Shown here in pieces: positions 7,532 to 15,446 of a DNA stretch of 37,095 nucleotides (the first letter of the stretch is position 1; each line of letters opens with the position of its first letter). Position numbers and translations under genes: made by a program. The stretch is from Bin87 sp034423115 (lineage in GTDB: Bacteria; Chloroflexota; Dehalococcoidia; Lucifugimonadales; UBA3495), in NCBI GenBank assembly GCA_034423115.1, contig DAOUJD010000061.1:1-37095 (forward strand). The letters are read 5' to 3'. The notes under the pieces were generated by a model, which was not told the origin of the DNA, searched no databases, and saw only the letters and a program-made list of their open reading frames with translations.

Positions 7532-8302
7532 CTAACGGCCCTGGCCGCGGTCGAGGTAGTCCTGGGCGGATCCGAGGCCCTCCAGGGCTAGGCCGTAGCC
7601 GAGCAGGTCGTGGAGTTCGCCGCGTAGTTTTTGGGTGAGCAGGACGCGGGAATAGCGGAGCACCAGGCGGGGCTGGCGAGCCAGGTCGCGGGCCAGTTCC
7701 CAGGCGCGAGGCAGGAGTTCATCGGGCGGCAGCACCTCGGCGACGAGGCCGAATTCATGGGCTTTGGCGGCGTCGAGCAACTGGCCGGTGAGGAGAAAGT
7801 AGCGACCGCGGTTGAGTCCCAACAGCAGGGGATAGATGATGTGCATGCCGTCGCCGGGAGTGAGGCCGCTCATGAAGTGGCCGGAGTCCTGGAAGGTGGT
7901 GTGCGGCGCGGCCAGGACGATGTCGCTCATCAACGGCAGTTCAGAGTGTCGCAGGGCCGGGCCGTTGATGGCGGCGATGATGGGCACCTCGATGTTGAGC
8001 AGGTTGCCGAGCAGGTGCTTGCCCTCCCAGTAGGTGGCGTCCCACTGCTCGGGCGTACGGCGAGGGACGGTGTCGCTGCTGCCGGCGGGACCGGTGAATC
8101 CTTCGCCGGCGCCGGTCATGATGATGACCTTGTTCTCGACGTCGGTGCCGATGGTATGGAAGACCTCGGGCAGTTCGGTGTGGGGGCCAGCGCCCCACTG
8201 TAGGGTGTCACCGTCGCTGTGGAGCGTCATCTGGAGGATGCCGTCCTCACGCTCGAACCGGGCGTACTGGAATTGGTTCTGGTAGTCTTCTAGCCGGGCC
8301 AT
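7532..8302 (-). CDS. crotonase-fold hydrolase with 6-oxocamphor-hydrolase active site
   Basis: This 256-residue crotonase-superfamily protein does not carry the hydratase glutamate pair: the region of the second glutamate reads QDSGHFMSGLTPGD. Instead W36, H119, H142, D151 and E241 are present. The distances H119-H142 (23), H142-D151 (9) and D151-E241 (90) equal those I recall for H122, H145, D154 and E244 of 6-oxocamphor hydrolase, a C-C bond hydrolase for cyclic beta-diketones; W36 differs from W40 by one in offset. I therefore call it a beta-diketone hydrolase-like enzyme rather than enoyl-CoA hydratase. GGAGG precedes the ATG. It lies between two retropepsin cassettes on the opposite strand. 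The true substrate is unknown. Confidence 0.8.
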   Translation of the reverse strand: MARLEDYQNQFQYARFEREDGILQMTLHSDGDTLQWGAGPHTELPEVFHTIGTDVENKVIIMTGAGEGFTGPAGSSDTVPRRTPEQWDATYWEGKHLLGNLLNIEVPIIAAINGPALRHSELPLMSDIVLAAPHTTFQDSGHFMSGLTPGDGMHIIYPLLLGLNRGRYFLLTGQLLDAAKAHEFGLVAEVLPPDELLPRAWELARDLARQPRLVLRYSRVLLTQKLRGELHDLLGYGLALEGLGSAQDYLDRGQGR

Positions 8303-8390
8303 TGGGGGCCTCCTTTTCGGCGGTGCAGGTTGGCGGCAAGTATAATCAATTCATTCCGCTGCAATTGCCTGCCGGCAAAGTGAGAAATTT

Positions 8391-8966
8391 ATGACCACGA
8401 CCGACCACGTCCGCAACGCTACCATGTTGCGAGCGAAAGATTTTTACAATGCGGAACTGCGCGAAAAACTGGAATCCACCGAGAAGGGTAAGTACGTCGT
8501 CATTGACAGCAACTCCCTTGACTACGAAGTGGACGCCAGCCTGATTGTGGCTGCGGTTCACTTGAAAGACCGTCAGCCCGACGCCTGGACTGTTTCGTTC
8601 GAAATTGGCTACGAATCCAAGTGGGCCACCCGGCCGCGGCGGGACACTTCGCGTACCGAAACTTCCGCACGAGATGTCAACGACCCCCTTGGCAAGAAGG
8701 TTGCTCCACCTGCAATTAGCCGTAGCCCTGCCTCTCTGGATGCCGAAGCTTTCTACAACGCGGAGCTCCGCGCCAAACTGGAGACAGAGGAGAAGGGCAA
8801 GTTCATCATCATTGACCCCGAATCGAGCGACTATGAGGTGGATAGCGACCCAATCGTGGCCGTCGTTCACTTGAAAGACCGACAACCGAACGGGGAAGCC
8901 TTCATGTTCCGAATCGGTTACGATGGATATGTCCTTAACGGCAGACCGTTCAGGATAATGGGATGA
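8391..8966 (+). CDS. duplicated-domain partner of retropepsin (type II cassette)
   Basis: A 191-residue protein made of two copies of the type II partner domain, about residues 11-75 and 117-183, joined by a polar linker of about 40 residues rich in R, T, S and P. Matching blocks are AKDFYNAELREKLE with AEAFYNAELRAKLE, GKYVVIDSNSLDYEVD with GKFIIIDPESSDYEVD, and VHLKDRQP in both. The gene at 6872 has only one copy. A TATAAT at 8341-8346 could be its -10 box, without a clear -35. The ATG lacks a strong Shine-Dalgarno sequence. Its stop overlaps the protease ATG (ATGA). The linker would be a natural site for cleavage by the coupled protease (inference). Confidence 0.78.
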   Translation: MTTTDHVRNATMLRAKDFYNAELREKLESTEKGKYVVIDSNSLDYEVDASLIVAAVHLKDRQPDAWTVSFEIGYESKWATRPRRDTSRTETSARDVNDPLGKKVAPPAISRSPASLDAEAFYNAELRAKLETEEKGKFIIIDPESSDYEVDSDPIVAVVHLKDRQPNGEAFMFRIGYDGYVLNGRPFRIMG

Positions 8967-9337
8967 TTATTGGACAAGTCAGCGGAAACTATGAGGGTGT
9001 CATCCCGATCAGCCTGGCAAACGCAGCCAATTGGGAATTGCATGAATTTGACGCCATAATCGACACCGGGTTGAACTACTATCTGGCGTTGCCCAGGTCT
9101 GTCGTAGAGCAGTTGGAGTTGCCAATTCAGGGCTCCGAAAGTTTGACCATGGGCAACGAGCAAGGGCATGAGTTTGACCGCGCCTTTGCCGTTGTTGACT
9201 GGGATGGCATTGTCGATGTCTTCCCGGCATTGGTGTCGGAAAGTGAGATTCTCGTCGGCGCCCGGCTGCTGGCTGGCTACTATCTGACCGCCGCTATGGT
9301 TCCCGGCGGCAGGGTAACTCTCACCAAACTCCCCTGA
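8963..9337 (+). CDS. retropepsin-like clan AA aspartic protease (type II cassette)
   Basis: This 124-residue protein is a relative of the protease at 7150. The catalytic DTG is at residues 34-36 (DAIIDTGLNYYLALP), followed by RSVVEQLELP, a helix seen also in the 7150 protein as RTIIRLIDLP. The ending LLAGYYLTAAMVPGGRVTL matches the family. It is translationally coupled to the duplicated-domain partner. It has no signal peptide or membrane span. The gene ends 26 bases before the agmatinase-family gene and may be co-transcribed with it. Confidence 0.82.
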   Translation: MIIGQVSGNYEGVIPISLANAANWELHEFDAIIDTGLNYYLALPRSVVEQLELPIQGSESLTMGNEQGHEFDRAFAVVDWDGIVDVFPALVSESEILVGARLLAGYYLTAAMVPGGRVTLTKLP

Positions 9338-9363
9338 ACTCTGGCCTTATCCAAACCGACACT

Positions 9364-10356
9364 ATGAGCGATACCAACTTCAACATCGGGCCGCAGTATT
9401 CCGAGGATCTGGCCGGCGGCGGTTTGCCGGCGCTGGATGCACGGCCTCGAACCATGTTTCGGGTGCCGGTGTGTACGAATATCGATGAACTGGACACGGA
9501 TGTTGCGTTTATCGGGATGCCATTTGACCAGGGGACGTTCGGGCGGCCCGGCGCGCGGTATGGGCCGGATGCTTTGCGGGACGCGCCCCGGGCATACTCA
9601 TACCTGGACCCCTATGGGCAGGGTAAGGACGCAGAGGGGTTTTTCGACGCGGACGCGGGGGACGAACTGCTGCGCGGCGTCACAATGGCCGACTGCGGGA
9701 ATGTGTCGGTCTCGCCATCGGAGGTAGTGCACAACTTCGAGCGGTTGGCGAGCGTGGTGCAGCGCGTCGCAGCACGGGGCGCGCTGCCGGTGATATTGGG
9801 CGGCGACCACGCCATCACGTTCCCCGCGGTGGCGGGGCTGGCGCAGTTTGCGCCGCTGGACATCGTTCACTTTGACGCGCACCTGGACTACACGCACCAC
9901 TACCAAGGGGCAATGCTGACCCATGGCAGTCCCATCCGCCGGTGCCAGGAGCTTGAGCATGTGGGGAACATCACGTCGGTAGGAATCCGCTCGGTGCGAC
10001 GGGAGCCTTATGAGGAGGCCGTGAGCCACGGGAACGGGATAATCACCTTGCGGCAGTTCCGGGAGATGGGGCCGGAGGCGGCGGCCGAAAGTATTCCCGT
10101 TGGGGCGAACTTTTACATCACGTTTGATGTGGACGCGCTGGATCCGACTCAAGCGCCCGGGACGGGAACTCCGGAGGTAGGCGGGCTGTTTTACGAGGAG
10201 TCCCGCCGCTGCCTTGAGACCCTGGTTCGACGCTCCAACCTGGTGGCGTTTGACGTGGTTGAGGTCGCGCCGCCGTATGACGTTTCGCAGTTGACGGTGC
10301 AAGTGGCGGCGCGGCTGATCATGGACGTGCTGGCGGCGCGGTTTCCGTCGCGGTGA
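9364..10356 (+). CDS. agmatinase/ureohydrolase family enzyme
   Basis: This 330-residue protein has all manganese ligands of the ureohydrolase family: H149 in GGDHAIT, D171, H173 and D175 in DAHLDYT, and D255 and D257 in TFDVDALDP. The APGTGTPEVGG block after the last motif is typical of agmatinases and guanidino-acid hydrolases. Family members hydrolyse a guanidine group to urea and an amine. The DYTHHYQGAMLTHGS region, which helps set substrate choice, does not let me separate agmatine from guanidinobutyrate or similar. ATG 9364 lacks a visible ribosome-binding site, consistent with reading through from the cassette upstream. Confidence 0.85.
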   Translation: MSDTNFNIGPQYSEDLAGGGLPALDARPRTMFRVPVCTNIDELDTDVAFIGMPFDQGTFGRPGARYGPDALRDAPRAYSYLDPYGQGKDAEGFFDADAGDELLRGVTMADCGNVSVSPSEVVHNFERLASVVQRVAARGALPVILGGDHAITFPAVAGLAQFAPLDIVHFDAHLDYTHHYQGAMLTHGSPIRRCQELEHVGNITSVGIRSVRREPYEEAVSHGNGIITLRQFREMGPEAAAESIPVGANFYITFDVDALDPTQAPGTGTPEVGGLFYEESRRCLETLVRRSNLVAFDVVEVAPPYDVSQLTVQVAARLIMDVLAARFPSR

Positions 10357-10399
10357 CGCGAACTTTCCAAAGCAGGAGAAAGGTTTGCAGCAGGCGGGC

Positions 10400-10427
10400 G
10401 TAGGGGCGAGGCATGCCTCGCCCCTAC
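10400..10427. repeat. 28-bp perfect palindrome, family A (GGCATGCC core)
   Basis: GTAGGGGCGAGGCA and its exact reverse complement. The outer arms match the copy at 5481 but the centre is GGCATGCC instead of ATGATTAT. Confidence 0.85.
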
Positions 10428-10560
10428 ATTTGACGGTGCCTCCTGGGGCTCGCCATGAGAGGGCACACGGTTTTTCGATGCTGTCCCTTTTCGCCGCAAG
10501 GGAAATTCCAGGGATGCGTTTTCTTCCCTAGAAATTTCCTAACCTCGCCTTTTCACCCTC

Positions 10561-10582
10561 CCGCCAAAGGCGGACGTGCCGC
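10561..10582 (+). repeat. 22-bp inserted element, family C, copy 2 (in family B)
   Basis: CCGCCAAAGGCGGAC followed by GTGCCGC. It splits a family B element: TTTCACCCTC ends at 10560 and ACCCTAACCCTCTCCC starts at 10583, whereas the same two blocks are contiguous at 19272-19296. Confidence 0.85.
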
Positions 10583-10619
10583 ACCCTAACCCTCTCCCGT
10601 CAAGGGAGTGGGGATTTTT
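10583..10619. terminator. family B hairpin with T-run
   Basis: CCCTCTCCC-GTCA-AGGGAGTGGGG followed by ATTTTT. On the plus strand it has the form of an intrinsic terminator for the agmatinase transcript, though it lies 230 bases after the stop codon. The stem has one mismatch. Confidence 0.5.
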
Positions 10620-10642
10620 CGGGTCCGGAGGGGTGGTCCGCC

Positions 10643-10690
10643 CATGGTTCGACAGGCTCCCGCCAGAGGCGGACGTTCCGCACCATGCGC
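10643..10690 (+). repeat. family D element carrying 22-bp insert copy 3
   Basis: CATGGTTCGACAGGCTC, then the 22-bp element at 10660-10681 (CCGCCAGAGGCGGAC, GTTCCGC), then ACCATG and GCG. The uninterrupted junction GGCTC-ACCATG occurs at 26362-26372. Confidence 0.82.
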
Positions 10691-10707
10691 GGACGGTCTG
10701 TAGCAGC

Positions 10708-12255
10708 CTAGTCGCCCCGGAGGATGAACTCGGAGACGCGCTCGCCGATCATCATGGTGGTGACGTTGGTGTTGGCGCGGATGCAATCGGGCATGATGGA
10801 GGCGTCGACCACGCGAATGTTTTCCAGGCCGTGCACCTTGCCGTATTGGTCCACCACCGCCATGGGGTCCGAGGACGGGCCCATCTTGCAGGTGCATGAG
10901 ATGTGCTGCGCGGTGGAGATGTTGCTGCGGAGCCAGTGGTCAAGCGTATCGTCTGACTCGAGGTCGGAGTCCGATGGTTCGATGCGTTCCTGGATGATGT
11001 TCTCGAAATCGCCGTGCTCGCCCAGCTGGACGGCGATGCGGACGCCGTCGCGGAGGCGCTGGCGGTCGAATTCCTCCTGGAGATAGTTGTAGTTCAGATA
11101 GGGCTGTTCGTGTGGGTCGGTGGAGTTGAGGCGCAGTTCGCCGGCGCCGACGGCCAGGTAGATGGAAACGGACGCGCGAATGCCCATGGGTTCCATGCGA
11201 CCGCCGCCCCGGATGACCTGCTCGGTGGCGAAGGACGAGAAGATCATGATCATGTCGTTGCGCAGGTGGGAGCCCTCGGCGGTGTATTTGAGGCACGTCT
11301 GGATGCGGGGCGAGAACCCATCGAGATCAAAGCCCGGCACGGTGCGCCAGGTTACGGGGACGATGGGATGGTCGCGGAGGTTCTGGCCGACGCCGGGAGC
11401 ATCGTGTACGACGGGTATGCCCATGCTGCGGAGATGGTCGGCGGGGCCGACGCCGGAGAGCATCAGGAGTTGGGGTGAGGCGATCGCGCCGCCGCTGAGG
11501 ATGATCTGGTCGGCCTCGACGGTGAACACCTCTCCACCGCTTTCGACCACCACGCCGGTGGCCTTGTTACCGTCAAAAATCACGCGGTGGACGGTGCAGT
11601 TGGGCCGGAGGGTGAAGTTGAGGCGATGACGGGCCAGGTCCAAGTAGCCCAGGGCGGTGCTCCAGCGGATGCCGTTGGGGTTGTTGAAGGGCGTGGGCCC
11701 GATTCCCGTCGAGTCGGGGCTGTTGTGGTCGTCGGTATGGGGAAAACCGTAGGCCCGGGCGGCGTTGTAGAAGGCGGACTGGGCCGGGAGCCATTCCTCG
11801 CGCTTGAAACGACGGGCGATGATGGGGCCGTCGTTGCCATGAAAGTCGTCCGAAAAGTCGGTATCGGTTTCCAGGCGGCGGAAGCATCCCAGTATGTTCT
11901 GAAAACTCCATTCGTCGTTGCCCATTGATGCCCAGGTGTCGTAGTCCTCGGGCACGCCGCGCAGGAACATCTGGCCGTTGATGGCGCTGGAACCTCCGGT
12001 GACCTTGCCTCGGGGAACCATGATCTCGGGGTTTTCGGCGGTGCCGTAGCCAGTGAACTGCCAGTTGTGGTCGCTGGTCATGACGTCGGTGGCGGTGGCG
12101 TAGCCGAACTTCACCTCGCTGGGCAGGTGATCAAAAACAGGGTAGTCGGGGCCGGCCTCGAGCAGCAGGACCGAACGGTTGGGGTCCTCGCTCAAACGGG
12201 TGGCAACGATGGAACCGGCTGAGCCGGCGCCGATGACGATGACGTCGTACTTCAA
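10708..12255 (-). CDS. GMC-family FAD-dependent oxidoreductase
   Basis: This 515-residue protein is a complete glucose-methanol-choline oxidoreductase. The FAD dinucleotide motif GAGSAG is at residues 9-14, the GMC signature GGSSAINGQMFLRG follows near residue 85, a second signature (ILSGGAIASPQLLMLSGVG) is central, and the C-terminus has QHISCTCKMG and RANTNVTTMMIGER, supplying the His and Asn of the active site. Such enzymes oxidise alcohols to aldehydes or acids. The start is TTG 12255, preceded by AAGGAGG at seven bases; the longer upstream reading frame has no such site. It is probably cytoplasmic. The primary alcohol is not identifiable. EamA and CMD-family genes lie upstream on the same strand. 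Confidence 0.88.
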   Translation of the reverse strand: MKYDVIVIGAGSAGSIVATRLSEDPNRSVLLLEAGPDYPVFDHLPSEVKFGYATATDVMTSDHNWQFTGYGTAENPEIMVPRGKVTGGSSAINGQMFLRGVPEDYDTWASMGNDEWSFQNILGCFRRLETDTDFSDDFHGNDGPIIARRFKREEWLPAQSAFYNAARAYGFPHTDDHNSPDSTGIGPTPFNNPNGIRWSTALGYLDLARHRLNFTLRPNCTVHRVIFDGNKATGVVVESGGEVFTVEADQIILSGGAIASPQLLMLSGVGPADHLRSMGIPVVHDAPGVGQNLRDHPIVPVTWRTVPGFDLDGFSPRIQTCLKYTAEGSHLRNDMIMIFSSFATEQVIRGGGRMEPMGIRASVSIYLAVGAGELRLNSTDPHEQPYLNYNYLQEEFDRQRLRDGVRIAVQLGEHGDFENIIQERIEPSDSDLESDDTLDHWLRSNISTAQHISCTCKMGPSSDPMAVVDQYGKVHGLENIRVVDASIMPDCIRANTNVTTMMIGERVSEFILRGD

Positions 12256-12358
12256 GATGGGCCTCCTTGGTGTCTGCAATACGCAGCGATATGTCTGGTG
12301 AACGAAGGTTTGGACATTTTTCGCGATGATACGGCAACGGCTGGCACTTTTCCAACAG

Positions 12359-13324
12359 TTAATGCCCCACCAAAACACTCAAGCCGATGGTAGAGGCAAC
12401 GGTCAGAGTCGCGCCGGCCCACTGGGCGACTCTGGGGCGTTCCCGATTGATGATGACGGCCAGGGCAATGGTGGCGACGGGATGGGCCGCCGCGATGGGT
12501 GCGACGAGGGATACGGGTGCAGAGGCGACGCCGATGTTGTACCCCACGTAACCGCCGGCGTCCACGATGCCTATCACCAGCAACAGGAGCCATCCGTTGC
12601 GATTTTGCGGCCGGCGGATGGGTTGCCGCCTGACGCGGGCGAAGGCGTAGGACGGGACAGCGGACAAGGCGCGGACCACCAGCACCGCCAGCATGGGGCC
12701 GGCCGCCGCGGTGGCGCGGTCGAACAGAGCCATGGCGACGCCGATGCCGAGCATTGCGCCGAGGCCCCAGGGCAGTCCCGAGGTAACGTCGGAGCCGGTG
12801 AGCGGGCCGGCTGACAGGAGCAGGATGCCCAGCAGAATCGCGCCCATGAGCACGATGTGTCCGGCTCCGACGATTTCGCCGAACAACGGCACGGCGATTA
12901 GAACGGTGATAGCCAGCCAAGCGGACGCGACGCTACTCACGACGGTTACCGCGCCACGGGCGAGGCCGGTGTAGTACACCAAATAGCCGGTGCCCAGAGC
13001 AGCCCCGGTCAGTGGCGCCCAGAGCGCCAGGGCGGGCAGGTTGACGGTCAACCTACCGGTGGCGACTTCAACCGCAACGAAAACGAGGGGCAGCGCCAGC
13101 CCGATGATCTGGGTGAGCAGGGTGGCGCTGACGCTGCCGATTTGTCGTGACGCGACGCGGGCCAGATAGTCGGCGATTCCCCAGGCCAGAAGGCCGGAGA
13201 ATCCCCAGTAGAATCCGACGGTCGGAGAGATGGATCCACCTATACGCTTGCGCCGGACGGCGCTGGATCTGACATCAACCCGGTTACCGGACGAAAGTGA
13301 GTGTGCAGCGTCGAAGCGACACAC
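12359..13324 (-). CDS. EamA/DMT-family transporter
   Basis: About 321 residues with ten hydrophobic spans in two repeats of five, beginning at residue 38 (FYWGFSGLLAWGIADYLA) and 176 (LPWGLGAMLGIGVAMALFD). The second repeat contains PVSLVAPIAAAHPVATIALAVIINRE, the typical end of an EamA domain. Members export or import small metabolites through the inner membrane. The start is unsure: GTG at 13324 is the only standard start codon in frame before the first span, and no ribosome-binding site is evident, so the polar leader of 35 residues may not be real. It lies 103 bases upstream of the GMC gene in the same direction. Confidence 0.78.
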   Translation of the reverse strand: MCRFDAAHSLSSGNRVDVRSSAVRRKRIGGSISPTVGFYWGFSGLLAWGIADYLARVASRQIGSVSATLLTQIIGLALPLVFVAVEVATGRLTVNLPALALWAPLTGAALGTGYLVYYTGLARGAVTVVSSVASAWLAITVLIAVPLFGEIVGAGHIVLMGAILLGILLLSAGPLTGSDVTSGLPWGLGAMLGIGVAMALFDRATAAAGPMLAVLVVRALSAVPSYAFARVRRQPIRRPQNRNGWLLLLVIGIVDAGGYVGYNIGVASAPVSLVAPIAAAHPVATIALAVIINRERPRVAQWAGATLTVASTIGLSVLVGH

Positions 13325-13359
13325 GCATTGAAAATGTGGTCCGCGATTGCGGCCACTGG

Positions 13360-13379
13360 ATTCCCGCTTTCGCGGGAAT
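13360..13379. repeat. short hairpin repeat, family E
   Basis: ATTCCCGC-TTTC-GCGGGAAT, within TGGATTCCCGC...GGGAATGACA. It has the same stem length and loop as the hairpin at 4477-4496. It lies between the CMD-family and EamA genes (both minus). Confidence 0.75.
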
Positions 13380-13400
13380 GACAGTGTGTATCAGTAACGG

Positions 13401-13952
13401 TTAGATAGGGAGTTTGGGTTCGGCGCCGTCGGGCACGTCGATGTCGAATGCGTTGGCGTTGAAGGCGAGCAGGGAGTAGTAGCCCATGAGCGTCGAGATC
13501 TCGGTGACAGTCAGCGCGCCGTACCGGTCGATAGCGGCCTGGAAGGTGGCCTCGTCAACGCGGTGGTTGTCGAAGAGCTGGGTTACGTAGTTGACGACGA
13601 TCTGAAGGTCGTCGGAGAGCTGAGGCAGGGGATTGCCGTCGCGGAGGTTGTCCACGAATTCGTCGCTGATGCCCTGTTCGCGAGCGCGGGCGGCGTGGGC
13701 GTGCCAGATGTACTGGCAGTCCATGTTGCGGGCGGTGAGGATCATCACCAATTCCTGGATCTGCTTGGGGAGAGACGATTCGTCGCGCAGATAGTTGACG
13801 AGGTAGTTGGAGCGGCGACGCATTTCGGGGCTGTTGATCATGGCAGAGCCGGGGCCGGCGTCAACCACGCCGCCGGAGTTGGCGGTTTCGTGGTCGAAGG
13901 CGTCGCGCAGATTTTCGGGGACCTGGTCGCGGGTAAGGATCGGGGTTCGCAT
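13401..13952 (-). CDS. carboxymuconolactone decarboxylase family protein
   Basis: This 183-residue protein is an AhpD/CMD-like helical protein. The core ELVMILTARNMDCQYIWHAHAARAREQGIS (given in parts: residues 67-80, then 81-96) has C79, H84 and H86. The second cysteine of the AhpD CxxC peroxidase motif is replaced, so peroxiredoxin-partner activity is unlikely and a decarboxylase or carbon-chain role is more plausible. A helix-rich tail with LTVTEISTLMGYYSLLAFNANAF, read from residue 150 on, ends the domain. The start is ATG 13952 behind GGGAGG; the longer ORF has no such site. The first gene of a minus set with the EamA and GMC genes. Confidence 0.82.
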   Translation of the reverse strand: MRTPILTRDQVPENLRDAFDHETANSGGVVDAGPGSAMINSPEMRRRSNYLVNYLRDESSLPKQIQELVMILTARNMDCQYIWHAHAARAREQGISDEFVDNLRDGNPLPQLSDDLQIVVNYVTQLFDNHRVDEATFQAAIDRYGALTVTEISTLMGYYSLLAFNANAFDIDVPDGAEPKLPI

Positions 13953-14120
13953 GGCATGCCTCCCTGAGTTTTGGTCGATGATAGACGGCGGGTTGAGCAG
14001 TGGCAAGCGCGAAAGGCGGATTACAGGTTGGCCCTCGCTGATGTGAAATAGGGTCAAGTATCAATACGGGGAGTTTCATAATAAAATACGATACCTTGCG
14101 GATGGACAGGAGGGATGGCA

Positions 14121-15074
14121 ATGGCGACCTTGAACAGCGTCAGTGGGCCGATAGATACCGACGACCTGGGCTTCACGTTGAGCCACGAACACGTGGGCAC
14201 CAACGCCGCAGGGCTGCGGCATACCTATCCGGAGATTATTGACCGGGACGGCATCAGGGAGCAGTCCACGGCGGCGATGCAAGCGGTGCGCGAGGACGGG
14301 GTACGCACCATCGTTGACGTGAGCACCTTTGACCTGGGTCGGGACGTGCTGCTGATCCGCGAGGTGGCCGAGGCCAGCGACATGCAGGTGATCGTCGCAA
14401 CGGGAAATCACCTGGCGGTGCCGCGGCCGTTTGGCGAGTTGTCGCCGGACGTGATCGCCGAGCTTTACGTGCGGGAGATCGAGGAGGGTATCGAGGGGAC
14501 GGGCATCAAGGCCGGCATCATCAAGGTGGCCAGCGACGAGGGCGGGATCACGCCGCCGCAGGAAGTGGTGCTGCGGGCGGCGGCGCGGACGCAGAAGGCG
14601 ACGGGCGTGCCCATTTCGACGCACACGTGGTCGCCGGAGCGGATCGGCGAAGCGCAGGTGAAGATACTTGAGGAGGAGGGGGTAGATATGGACAAGGTGT
14701 ACATCGGGCACAGCAACGATGACACCGATCTCGACTACCTGTTCGGGCTGCTGAACAAGGGCGTCTGGCTGGGATTGGACCGGTATCCGGGCGGGACGCG
14801 GGCGGGGACGCCCAACTGGGAGCAGCGCACCGAGGTTGCCAAGGCGTTGATGGACGCCGGTTTCACGCACCGCATCTTCCTGTCCCACGACTACTCGGTT
14901 CCCAAGGCGCGGCATGGTGCGGAGGTGCAGGAGCAGCGGCGGCGGGCGAACCCGGACGGGTACAATTTCATACCAAGATACGTGCTGCCACGGTTGAAGG
15001 AGATGGGGGCGTCGGACGCGGAAATCCACCAAATCACGGTGGAGAATGCGCGGCGGTTTTTCGCGGGGGAGTAG
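14121..15074 (+). CDS. phosphotriesterase-family metal-dependent hydrolase
   Basis: This 317-residue TIM-barrel amidohydrolase has the full binuclear metal set of the phosphotriesterase family: H22 and H24 in LSHEHV, the bridging K135 in IIKVASDEGG, H168 in STHTW, H197 in IGHSND and D257 in LSHDYS. Close families include phosphotriesterase-like lactonases and plain esterases. No signal peptide is seen, unlike secreted phosphotriesterases, so an intracellular lactone or ester is more likely than an organophosphate (inference). ATG 14121 is chosen because AGGAGGG (14108-14114) touches the other candidate at 14115. An apparent -10 (TACGAT, 14087-14092) lies upstream. Confidence 0.87.
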   Translation: MATLNSVSGPIDTDDLGFTLSHEHVGTNAAGLRHTYPEIIDRDGIREQSTAAMQAVREDGVRTIVDVSTFDLGRDVLLIREVAEASDMQVIVATGNHLAVPRPFGELSPDVIAELYVREIEEGIEGTGIKAGIIKVASDEGGITPPQEVVLRAAARTQKATGVPISTHTWSPERIGEAQVKILEEEGVDMDKVYIGHSNDDTDLDYLFGLLNKGVWLGLDRYPGGTRAGTPNWEQRTEVAKALMDAGFTHRIFLSHDYSVPKARHGAEVQEQRRRANPDGYNFIPRYVLPRLKEMGASDAEIHQITVENARRFFAGE

Positions 15075-15130
15075 GCGGTCTTGTACAATAGCCGTCGCAC
15101 CGGCGGTTGGCGTAGCAAAGGAGGCGGGTG

Positions 15131-15442
15131 ATGGTTTCGCCGAACGAAGGGACAATGTCAACAGACCGGGTAGAGACTGTCGAGATACAGGGCAGCAGCG
15201 ATGAGTCTTCCCTCGCCAAACTTCGGGACTACTCTGAACGTTCTCAGCATCTGGTAAACATGCGGCCCAAATTGACACAAAAATACCCAAACCAATGGGT
15301 TGCCCTTACCGAAGCCCGCGCGCTGGTGATTGCGGATTCCATTGAGGAATTGGTATCGAAAATCCTGGAACTCGGTGAACGGCCTGAATCCGCTGCGGCA
15401 AAGTACCTGAATACACAGCCGCCCAGGGTAATTCCTGGATAA
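15131..15442 (+). CDS. DUF5678-like small protein, partner of retropepsin (type I cassette)
   Basis: 103 residues: a polar N-terminal half and a C-terminal core PKLTQKYPNQWVALTEAR, ALVIADSIEELVSKILELG, SAAAKYLNTQPPRV, related block by block to the 1670 gene. AGGAGG sits seven bases before ATG 15131. TACAAT at 15084-15089 may be a -10 box. The stop is four bases before the GTG of the protease gene, so the pair is closely coupled, though here without overlap. The binding partner and function are unknown. It leads a plus-strand set with the protease, an exporter and a ThDP enzyme. Confidence 0.75.
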   Translation: MVSPNEGTMSTDRVETVEIQGSSDESSLAKLRDYSERSQHLVNMRPKLTQKYPNQWVALTEARALVIADSIEELVSKILELGERPESAAAKYLNTQPPRVIPG

Positions 15443-15446
15443 CCCT

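Larger units (their letters stand above)
10357..10707. other. repeat-filled intergenic region at a convergent junction
   Basis: About 350 bases between the agmatinase gene (+) and the GMC oxidoreductase gene (-). It holds in order a family A palindrome, a family C insert, a family B hairpin with T-run, and a family D element carrying another C insert. No credible coding sequence is present. Confidence 0.7.

Noticed and set aside
1969..9337. Retropepsins as remains of a retroelement
   Set aside because: No reverse transcriptase, RNase H, integrase or long terminal repeat is present, and the proteases are coupled to small non-viral partners.
14076..15290. 404-codon minus-strand reading frame
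   Set aside because: It is opposite the phosphotriesterase-family gene, whose metal motifs are complete; the antisense translation is R/H/P-rich.
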